From: Deinococcus sp.
GTDB lineage: Bacteria > Deinococcota > Deinococci > Deinococcales > Deinococcaceae
Length of the DNA: 23,191 nt
Direction of reading: 5' to 3'
NCBI RefSeq assembly: GCF_025362455.1
Contig: NZ_JANYGJ010000267.1
Span: forward strand, 1-23,191
Both the position numbers and the translations under genes were made by a program. This document shows positions 16,975 to 22,801 of the stretch, piece after piece. How positions within the stretch are numbered: position 1 is the first letter of the stretch; the number at the start of each line of letters is the position of its first letter. The notes beneath the pieces are model-generated. The model worked only from the letters and a program-made list of their open reading frames with translations, ran no database searches and was not told where the DNA came from.

Positions 16975-17535
16975 ATGAGACTGGTGGTCGGCGTTTCCGG
17001 TGGCAGCGGCATTCCCTACGCGCACGGCATTTTACAGGCCCTTGCCAGCCTGGACGTGGAGACGCATCTGGTGGTCTCCAGCGGCGCCAAACGGGTCATG
17101 AGCATGGAGGGCGGGCCGCAACTCGCCGACCTGAGTGCCCTGGCCCACACCGTCCACGATGACCGTGAGCTGGGGGCCGCCGTCGCCAGCGGCTCGTACC
17201 GCACGGCGGGCATGCTGGTCGCGCCGTGCAGCGCGGGCACGCTGGCCAAAATCGCGCACGGTTTCGCCGACACGCTGCTGTCTCGCGCCGCGCACGTGAC
17301 CCTCAAGGAGCGGCGCCCGCTGGTACTGGTCACCCGCGAAGACCCGATGCCGCGCCCGATGCTGACCAACATGCTCGCCGCCCATGACGCCGGAGCGACC
17401 CTGATGAGCGCCAGTCCCGGCTTTTACCACGCGCCGAACAGTGTGCAGGAACTGCTGCATTTCGTGACCGTGCGGGTGCTCGACCAGTTCGGGCTCGACG
17501 TGCCCGGTTTCGTGCGCTGGGGCGAGCAGGGGTGA
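16975..17535 (+). CDS. ubiX: Flavin prenyltransferase UbiX
   Basis: The 186-aa length is normal for the family. UbiX joins a dimethylallyl group to FMN to make prenyl-FMN, the cofactor of UbiD-type decarboxylases. The N-terminal GVSGGSGIPYA is the nucleotide-binding loop. VAPCSAGTLAKIAHGFADTL, SRAAHVTLKERRPLVLV and TREDPM match the conserved core. The C-terminal SASPGFYHAPNS and the FV..RVLDQFGLD tail are also typical. ATG 16975 has no Shine-Dalgarno but a -10 box at leaderless distance. The stop overlaps the ispD start (GTGA), so the three downstream-reading genes form one operon. No ubiD gene is in the window. A link to quinone biosynthesis is likely but inferred. Confidence 0.96.
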   Translation: MRLVVGVSGGSGIPYAHGILQALASLDVETHLVVSSGAKRVMSMEGGPQLADLSALAHTVHDDRELGAAVASGSYRTAGMLVAPCSAGTLAKIAHGFADTLLSRAAHVTLKERRPLVLVTREDPMPRPMLTNMLAAHDAGATLMSASPGFYHAPNSVQELLHFVTVRVLDQFGLDVPGFVRWGEQG

Positions 17536-18242
17536 GCCTGCCAGGAACAAACCTGCCCAGTACGGTGGCCGCCCTGATTCCCGCCGCCGGGTCGGGCAGC
17601 CGTCTGGGGCAGGGGCCGAAGGCGTACGTGGAGGTCGGCGCTCTCAGCCTGCTGGGGCGCAGCGTGGCCGCCCTAGCGCCCTACGTCGGCGAGGTGATCG
17701 TGGCCCTGCCAGCCGGGATGGAGCTGCCGCCCGGTTTGAATGCCCGCTGCATCGTCGGTGGCCCGACCCGCCAGGCGTCCGTTCACGCGCTGCTGGAGGC
17801 CACCGATGCCCGGTTCGTGCTGATTCACGACGCGGCGCGGCCCTTTTTGCCGCCGGAGGTCATCCGGGCCGTGCTGGACGCGGCGCAGCAATATGGCGCC
17901 GCCACCGCCGCGCTGCCGGTGGCCGACACGCTGGTCGCTCAGCAGCCGGACGCTCAAAAGCCGGATGCCCAGCAGCCAGACGCACCGCTGTGGGGCGCTC
18001 TCACGCCGCGAGAGGGCCTCTGGGCCGTGCAGACGCCGCAGGGCTTTGACCGGGAACTGCTGCTGCGCGCTCACCGTCAGGCTGTTCAAGACGGTATTCA
18101 GGCCACCGACGACGCCGGGTTGGTGGCGCGGCTGGGCCTGAGTGTGGCCCTGGTGCCCGGCGACGCCCGGCTCTTCAAGGTCACCACGCCCGGCGACCTG
18201 GCCCTGGCCCGCGCCCTGGCACCCGTCTGGGACAGCCGGTGA
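17532..18242 (+). CDS. ispD: 2-C-methyl-D-erythritol 4-phosphate cytidylyltransferase IspD
   Basis: This 236-aa enzyme of the MEP isoprenoid pathway couples MEP with CTP to give CDP-ME. It starts at GTG 17532, overlapping the ubiX stop by 4 nt. Visible family signatures are IPAAGSGSRLGQGPKAY (CTP-binding loop with R24 and K30), LIHDAARPF (about 98-105), WAVQTPQGF, TDDAGLVARLG and LFKVTTPGDLALA. The usual PKQY is PKAY here. An unusual insert of three pentapeptides, QQPDA-QKPDA-QQPDA (residues 137-151), lies just before LWGALTPREG. This is where other IspD proteins have their extended beta-arm. The insert comes from a 15-bp tandem triplication. The stop codon overlaps ispE. Confidence 0.96.
   Translation: MSLPGTNLPSTVAALIPAAGSGSRLGQGPKAYVEVGALSLLGRSVAALAPYVGEVIVALPAGMELPPGLNARCIVGGPTRQASVHALLEATDARFVLIHDAARPFLPPEVIRAVLDAAQQYGAATAALPVADTLVAQQPDAQKPDAQQPDAPLWGALTPREGLWAVQTPQGFDRELLLRAHRQAVQDGIQATDDAGLVARLGLSVALVPGDARLFKVTTPGDLALARALAPVWDSR
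17940..17984 (+). repeat. 15-bp tandem triplication inside ispD
   Basis: Units 17940-17954, 17955-17969 and 17970-17984 encode QQPDA, QKPDA and QQPDA. They differ by a few bases, so the expansion is not brand new. Confidence 0.85.
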
Positions 18243-18275
18243 CTGGACAGCCGGTGACTGGACAGCCGGTGAGCG
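18231..18275 (+). repeat. 15-bp tandem triplication spanning the ispD-ispE junction
   Basis: GACAGCCGGTGACTG occurs at 18231-18245 and again at 18246-18260, identical. It is followed by GACAGCCGGTGAGCG at 18261-18275. Each unit carries a GTG in the ispE frame (18239, 18254, 18269). Only the first unit contains the real ispD stop codon. Confidence 0.95.
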
Positions 18276-19135
18276 AATCCCTGGTGGGCGGAGTGCTGCG
18301 CGTCTTCGCCCCGGCCAAGGTCAACCTGGGTCTCTCGGTGCTGGGCAGGCGCCCGGACGGCTACCACGACCTCAGCACGCTGATGGCGGCGCTGTCGGTG
18401 GGCGACGAGCTGGAGCTTACAGCCGCCGCCGAGTTGAGTCTGGACGTACTGAATCTGAACGGGCTGGGCGCCGAGTTGCCCACCGACCGCCGCAACCTGG
18501 TCTACCGCGCCGCCGAACTTTACCTGAAGGCGGCTGGGCAACCGGGCGGCGCCCGGATCACGCTGCACAAGCACCTGCCGCTGACCAGTGGCCTGGGCGG
18601 CGGCAGCAGCGACGCGGCGAGCACGCTAAAAGCACTTTCTAAACTGTACCCGGCACCCGTGAACCTGCCTGAGCTGGCCCGCAGCCTCGGCGCCGATGTG
18701 CCGTTCTTCTTGCCGGGCGGCGCGGCGCTGGCGGAGGGCACCGGCGAGCGGCTGAGCGCCGTGGACGTGCCGCCCACCTGGCTGGTGCTGCTCAATCCGG
18801 GCGTCGCCATCAGCGCGGCGCACGCCTACCGCTGGCTGGCCGAAGAGGGCCGCTATACCCCGCCGCTGGACCTGAGCGCCGTGCTGGGTGCGCTGCGTTC
18901 GGGCGGGCCGGTGCCGTACTTCAACGCCCTGCAACCCGGCGCCCTGAGTCGCCACCCGGAAGTGGGCACTGCCCTGGTTGCCCTGACTGACGCCGGGCTC
19001 CACAGCCCCCTGATGAGCGGTTCGGGCAGCACCGCCTTTGCCCTGGCGCACGGTGAGGCGCAGGCACGCTCGGCCCAGGCGGAGGTTCAGGCCCGCTTTC
19101 CGACGTGGTGGACGGCGGCGGCGCGGATGGGGTAG
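18239..19135 (+). CDS. ispE: 4-diphosphocytidyl-2-C-methyl-D-erythritol kinase IspE
   Basis: This GHMP-family kinase (298 aa from GTG 18239) phosphorylates CDP-ME in the step after IspD. Motifs are APAKVNLGLSVLGRRPDGYHD near the N-terminus, the ATP loop LPLTSGLGGGSSDAAS, the substrate segment GADVPFFLPGGAALAEGTGE, and the C-terminal LMSGSGSTAFAL. The start is ambiguous. A 15-bp repeat gives three in-frame GTGs at 18239, 18254 and 18269, adding TGQPV units before the family's usual N-terminus. GTG 18239 overlaps the ispD stop as GTGA and is chosen for coupling. None of the three has a distinct Shine-Dalgarno, although each is preceded by CCG. No terminator follows directly. Confidence 0.96.
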   Translation: MTGQPVTGQPVSESLVGGVLRVFAPAKVNLGLSVLGRRPDGYHDLSTLMAALSVGDELELTAAAELSLDVLNLNGLGAELPTDRRNLVYRAAELYLKAAGQPGGARITLHKHLPLTSGLGGGSSDAASTLKALSKLYPAPVNLPELARSLGADVPFFLPGGAALAEGTGERLSAVDVPPTWLVLLNPGVAISAAHAYRWLAEEGRYTPPLDLSAVLGALRSGGPVPYFNALQPGALSRHPEVGTALVALTDAGLHSPLMSGSGSTAFALAHGEAQARSAQAEVQARFPTWWTAAARMG

Positions 19136-19505
19136 GCGGGGACGTCGCTGCGTTGGACGGGCTGGTGGCGGTTGGGTCGCGTTGTTTTGGCTTCAGCACT
19201 GTGCAAATGCGTCGGCTCCCCCACCCCCCAGCGGGCAGGCGTCCTCAAGGGGAGGAGTGGCGTGCCCAGGCGCGTTCTTGGGCAGAACGGACGCCCCTGG
19301 GGACGCCTGCCCGCTCCGTTCACGACGACAGTCCGTTCTGGCCAAGCGGTCAGGCCCCATACGGGTGCCGCTCTGAGCAAGAAGAAGCCCCCGCCCCGGT
19401 GGGGCGCAACTGGCCACAGGTTCGGGGGTCAAGCAGGCGTGCCCAGCGGTCAAGCGTCGTCATCGGCGCTACTCTGACCAAGACGGCGCGTCCGTTCTGC
19501 TTGAG
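19136..19505. other. Intergenic region with mosaic of short repeats
   Basis: No gene is seen. Besides the 86-bp inverted repeat at 19230-19315, the decamer GTCCGTTCTG occurs at 19331-19340 and 19490-19499, and inverted at 19283-19292. A hairpin CGCCCC-GGT-GGGGCG lies near 19391-19405. The stretch separates ispE from the large dispersed repeat. Confidence 0.6.
19230..19315. repeat. 86-bp inverted-repeat element with 15-bp perfect arms
   Basis: AGCGGGCAGGCGTCC (19230-19244) is the exact reverse complement of 19301-19315. Inside, AGGGG (19248-19252) pairs with CCCCT (19294-19298), and CGTTCT-TGGGC-AGAACG (19273-19289) makes a nested hairpin. The arm sequence plus TCA (19231-19247, 17 nt) recurs exactly at 23175-23191. 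Confidence 0.85.
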
Positions 19506-20032
19506 AGGCCCCTCACCTCTTATGCCGAATCAACGTGTCAATAGAACCTTGGATGGGGTCAGTCGCTGCGCTAGGCATGGTACATCCCGTTCGGTCCACA
19601 CGCTCAATTCTTCGATGCGTTCTCCACATCGTGTCGCTCACGTAGGGTGCCCGTGCTCCGCATCTGCCCATAACTGATCTCGCTGGAATATTCTGATCGA
19701 CTTCAAAAGAAAACAGCGTCTGAGTGGGCATTGTTGACCCCTCTACCCTTGGGCTCAGTGATGCACGTATCTCTCTCATCAACTGAGCGACACCGATGAA
19801 CACAGCGTTTTTGGCTCCTCTCCCCCTGCGGGAGAGGGGTAGCGCAAACGCTCTCCCAGCGCGGTTCAAGGAAAAAGACATCTGGCGAAAGTCGGCGTAA
19901 AAACGAAGATGAGAGACTTGCGTGCATCCACCCAGCTACCTGTGGGAGAGTCGCAAACCTGCTTGCAGAGGGGAAGTGAGCGCCGCTCATGCCCTCACCC
20001 CTTCCCACAAGCCACAAGCCTCCTCCTCCCAA
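19506..20032 (-). repeat. Dispersed non-coding repeat, copy A (interrupted), behind the NUDIX gene
   Basis: This copy matches the reverse complement of 22802-23191. Exact shared blocks are 27 nt (19636-19662 with 23023-23049), 23 nt (19531-19553 with 23131-23153) and 22 nt (19976-19997 with 22854-22875). The similar intervening sequence is roughly three-quarters identical by eye. The G-rich end abuts the NUDIX stop codon. Copy A is longer because of a segment at 19760-19928. A minus-strand frame at 19513-19881 runs through it but is judged non-coding. Strand is given with the gene-proximal end first. Confidence 0.88.
19760..19928. mobile_element. MITE-like 169-bp insertion with 21-bp imperfect terminal inverted repeats
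   Basis: The left end 19760-19780 (GATGCACG....TCTCTCATC) is the inverted complement of 19908-19928 at 17 of 21 positions. The segment is missing from copy B, where the flanks are about 26 nt apart. It is AT-richer than its surroundings and contains a perfect 8-bp hairpin, CCTCTCCC-CCTGC-GGGAGAGG (19817-19837). No transposase frame and no clear target-site duplication are visible. Confidence 0.55.
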
Positions 20033-20668
20033 TCAAACCAGCCCCCGGCGCTCCAGCTCGGCATGGGCGTGAAAGAGGGTCAGGCTGCTGGGGCCGTCGA
20101 GGATGTCTCCGGCATGCAGGCGGCGGTAGACCTCCGGCAGCGGCAGGACCAGGCACTCGATCAGCTCGCTGTCTTCGTTTTCGCTCTCGCCGAGCACCAC
20201 ACCCAGCGCCAGCAGCGGATAAAACACCACGCCGCTGATCGAGGGCTGTGGATAGAAGCCGGGCAGGGCCACCCACTCACGCGCCACGCCGCCGACTTCC
20301 TCGCGCAGTTCGCGGGCCGCTGCCGCCAGCAGGTCTTCGCCCGGCTCCAAGCCGCCTGCCACGATCTCGGTGATGGTGGCCCGCAGCGGGTAGCGGTACT
20401 GGCGAATCAGCACCGCCTCGCTTGCAGCGGTGATCGGCAACACGAACACGGCGCGGGGGCCGCGTGGGCGGTAGACGTAATCGAGTTCCTGGCCGCCGTG
20501 AGCCCGCACCCTGTCGCGCAGGAGCTGACGCGGCGGGGCCGCCAGCTCGGCGCTGCTCAGGGTCTGCCAGGGCTGGGCCTCGTCGGGAACGAGCTGCGCC
20601 CAGTTGGAAGGCGGTGTGCCGGGAGAAGGTGTATCGGCGCTGGAAACATCAGGCTGGTCCTCACTCAT
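20033..20668 (-). CDS. NUDIX hydrolase, ADP-ribose pyrophosphatase-like
   Basis: This 211-aa enzyme probably hydrolyses ADP-ribose or a related nucleoside diphosphate sugar. The Nudix box runs from G105 to G127 (GGLEPGED, then REL and REEVGG) and fits G-x5-E-x7-REU-x-EE-x-G, with catalytic E120, E123 and E124. The segment VLIRQYRYP before the box and GFYPQPSIS about 13 residues after it are typical of ADP-ribose pyrophosphatases. About 40 N-terminal residues rich in Pro/Ser/Asp precede the domain and look disordered. ATG 20668 has no Shine-Dalgarno but a TACCCT box 5 nt upstream. It is divergent from the amidase gene, and a dispersed repeat begins directly after its stop. Substrate assignment is by motif only. 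Confidence 0.92.
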   Translation of the reverse strand: MSEDQPDVSSADTPSPGTPPSNWAQLVPDEAQPWQTLSSAELAAPPRQLLRDRVRAHGGQELDYVYRPRGPRAVFVLPITAASEAVLIRQYRYPLRATITEIVAGGLEPGEDLLAAAARELREEVGGVAREWVALPGFYPQPSISGVVFYPLLALGVVLGESENEDSELIECLVLPLPEVYRRLHAGDILDGPSSLTLFHAHAELERRGLV

Positions 20669-20673
20669 GCCAC

Positions 20674-20679
20674 AGGGTA
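20674..20679 (-). promoter_or_regulatory. -10 box for a likely leaderless NUDIX transcript
   Basis: On the minus strand TACCCT (TANNNT) ends 5 nt before the ATG at 20668. No ribosome binding site is present and no clear -35 hexamer was found. Confidence 0.4.
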
Positions 20680-20706
20680 AACCGGGCGGGTCTTCACAGC
20701 TTACCA

Positions 20707-20736
20707 GTACGTCCCCAACATGTACGTCCCCAACAT
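20707..20736. repeat. 15-bp perfect tandem duplication in the divergent promoter region
   Basis: GTACGTCCCCAACAT occurs twice head to tail (20707-20721 and 20722-20736) in the 117-nt gap between the NUDIX and amidase genes. It could affect promoter spacing or be a duplicated regulator site. Confidence 0.9.
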
Positions 20737-20771
20737 GAGCGCTGGCTGAGTGCTTCTCACGGCCTGTCTCT

Positions 20772-20777
20772 TACAGT
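20772..20777 (+). promoter_or_regulatory. Possible -10 box of the amidase gene
   Basis: TACAGT fits TANNNT and lies 8 nt before ATG 20786, giving an almost leaderless start. No good -35 is visible. The weak GGAAG after it could act as a poor Shine-Dalgarno instead. Confidence 0.3.
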
Positions 20778-20785
20778 GGAAGTCA

Positions 20786-22801
20786 ATGCGCTCCGCTTCC
20801 AACGCACGCTACAAGACCACGCTCTGCGCCGGGTTGCTGCTAGGCACCCTGATAGGCCCTGGCGCCGCCGCACAGGTCCGCGATCCGTTCGCCCGCACGG
20901 CGCCTGCCCAGACCCTGCCGGTAGTCCAGACGCTGCCGGTAGTCCAGACGCTGCCAGTGTTGCAGGCGTTGCCCGGCACGGCCCAGACTGCCGGGGCGCA
21001 GACTGCCGGGGCGCAAACTTCGGGGGCGCAGTCCTCAGAGGGGCTGGGCGCACTATCCGGAGACACGGCGGCCCCGGCCTCGCTGCTGCCCGGCCTGAGC
21101 GCCCCCCGCGTGTCCAGCGAGGGCGCCCAGACACGGGTGGTCTACGATCTGCCCCAGGGCGCCACATACAGCCTGATTCCCGGTCGCGGCGGCCTGAAGC
21201 TGGAATTCGCGGGCGTGCGGGCCACCCCCAGCGTGAGTGCGCAGCTCGGCGCGTCGGTGGGCGAGTACCGGGTGGGCACCGGCCCAGGCGGCGTGACGCT
21301 CAGCCTGGGCACGGCCTTTGCGCTGGGCGCCACCACCGGCTGGCGGGCCAGCGAGACCACCATCGCTTCGGGCACGCGGGTTTTGATTCTGGACTTTGGC
21401 CCGGCGGTGATCGGCGGCGCGACCTCCAGTATCCGGGGCACGGTGCAGCTCGGTGGGGCTCAGGCCAGCGTTACTCAGAACGCCGATGTGGGCAGCGCTG
21501 GCGGGCCGCAGACCGAGTTCGGCACGGACAGCGCCAGCGGCTCCAGTCCGGGTAGCCTGGGTCCGGGCGGCCCCAACCTGGGCGGCACTGGCCTGGGCAA
21601 CACCAACCTGGGCAACACCGAGAGCGGGTCCGGCGCCGCGCCGCTGATCCAGGGACGGCCTGTGCCGCCTGGTCAACTGGCGCCGGGCGATTCGGTCAAC
21701 GCGACCGGCGCCCTGCCCGCCCCCGCCGTCAGCCTGCCCAGCCAGACCGGCAGCGAGTTCAATATTCTCAGCGGCAAAACGGGCGGCGCCGCCCAGCCGG
21801 GTGCCAGCCTGGCCGCCCCCCGCATCGGCAAGAGCCCCGGCCTGACGCGGGTGGTGCTCGACCTGCCGCCGGGCGCCAGCTTTCAGATCACGCCCGGCGC
21901 CCTGGGGCTGGCCATCGAGATTCAGGGGGTCGGCGCCAGCGCCGCCAGCAGCCCAGCCGTCAGCACCGAGCTGCGCGGCTGGCGCTACAGTGCTACAGGC
22001 AGCCGCACCAGCGTCTTTTTGCTCTCGGCCTCTCCGCTGACGCGCCGTAGCGGCTGGCGGGGCGTGCTGCTGCCCCCACCCGGCGGCAGTGACCGCTCGC
22101 GCCTGGCCATCGATCTGTCTCCGGCCTTCGCCGACACCACGGCGCTGGCCCCGGTCGAGCGCGTGATGGCCGCCGTGCCCCCGGTCAAAAGCGGCGCCCT
22201 GACCTTCACCGGCAGCCCCGCCCTGGTGGCGCCCACCGTCGTCATCGATCCGGGGCACGGCGGACGCGATCCCGGCGCGGTGGGCATCGTCACCGAAAAG
22301 GCCGTGGTGCTCGACGTGGCGCTGCGGGTCAGGCAGTACCTCCAGTCGGCGGGCGTCAACGTGGTGATGAGCCGCGACGCCGACCGCGAACTCTACGCCG
22401 ACAAAGCCACCGACCTCGACGCCCGCGCCGCACTGGGCTACAACGGCGCCAAGCTGTTTATCAGCATTCACGCCAACAGCATGGAGCCGGTCAACGTGCT
22501 GCGCGGCTACGGCGTGGAAACCTGGTGGAACCGCAACAACCCCGCCAGCTCGGCCTTCGCGGGGATGCTCCAGGCCAACGTGATTCAGACGAGCGGGGCC
22601 TTCAATCAGGGCGTCAAAGGACCGCGCTCCCTGGCCGTTTTGCGCGGCTCCCACGTGCCCGCCGCCCTGGTCGAAATCGGCTTCGTGGGCCACCCCATCG
22701 ACGGCACCAACCTGCAAGACAACAACTACCTGGAACGTGTCGCCCTGGGCATCGCACGCGGCATCACCCAGGCGCTGATGACGGGCGTGGGGCAGAAGTA
22801 G
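20786..22801 (+). CDS. N-acetylmuramoyl-L-alanine amidase with two AMIN domains
   Basis: The 671-aa product is read from ATG 20786. The frame also opens at GTG 20750, but the signal peptide (residues about 1-30: basic start, LCAGLLLGTLIG core, ending GAAAQ) fits the ATG. The enzyme cleaves the amide bond between MurNAc and the peptide stem, acting in the envelope. AMIN domains at about 115-180 (TRVVYDLPQGATYSL) and 352-440 (TRVVLDLPPGASFQI) should target it to peptidoglycan or the septum. The C-terminal Amidase_3 domain (484-665) shows zinc ligands H491 (DPGHGG), E504 and H562 (SIHANS) and catalytic E630 (LVEIGF). Low-complexity repeats lie before the first AMIN domain (TLPVVQ, TAGAQ units) and between the two (NLGNT units). 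It is divergent from the NUDIX gene. A G-quadruplex motif and a dispersed repeat follow the stop. Confidence 0.95.
   Translation: MRSASNARYKTTLCAGLLLGTLIGPGAAAQVRDPFARTAPAQTLPVVQTLPVVQTLPVLQALPGTAQTAGAQTAGAQTSGAQSSEGLGALSGDTAAPASLLPGLSAPRVSSEGAQTRVVYDLPQGATYSLIPGRGGLKLEFAGVRATPSVSAQLGASVGEYRVGTGPGGVTLSLGTAFALGATTGWRASETTIASGTRVLILDFGPAVIGGATSSIRGTVQLGGAQASVTQNADVGSAGGPQTEFGTDSASGSSPGSLGPGGPNLGGTGLGNTNLGNTESGSGAAPLIQGRPVPPGQLAPGDSVNATGALPAPAVSLPSQTGSEFNILSGKTGGAAQPGASLAAPRIGKSPGLTRVVLDLPPGASFQITPGALGLAIEIQGVGASAASSPAVSTELRGWRYSATGSRTSVFLLSASPLTRRSGWRGVLLPPPGGSDRSRLAIDLSPAFADTTALAPVERVMAAVPPVKSGALTFTGSPALVAPTVVIDPGHGGRDPGAVGIVTEKAVVLDVALRVRQYLQSAGVNVVMSRDADRELYADKATDLDARAALGYNGAKLFISIHANSMEPVNVLRGYGVETWWNRNNPASSAFAGMLQANVIQTSGAFNQGVKGPRSLAVLRGSHVPAALVEIGFVGHPIDGTNLQDNNYLERVALGIARGITQALMTGVGQK
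20912..21031 (+). repeat. Two tandem arrays in the amidase gene (3 x 18 bp and 3 x 15 bp)
   Basis: Units 20912-20929, 20930-20947 and 20948-20965 encode TLPVVQ, TLPVVQ and TLPVLQ. Units 20987-21001, 21002-21016 and 21017-21031 encode TAGAQ, TAGAQ and TSGAQ. They form the linker between the signal peptide and the first AMIN domain. Confidence 0.9.
21575..21619 (+). repeat. 15-bp tandem array (3 units) between the AMIN domains
   Basis: Units 21575-21589, 21590-21604 and 21605-21619 encode NLGGT, GLGNT and NLGNT in the Gly/Asn-rich linker. Confidence 0.8.

Noticed and set aside
19105..19677. 190-codon plus-strand frame after ispE
   Set aside because: It runs through the hairpin element and into the dispersed repeat, with no ribosome binding site and no family signature.
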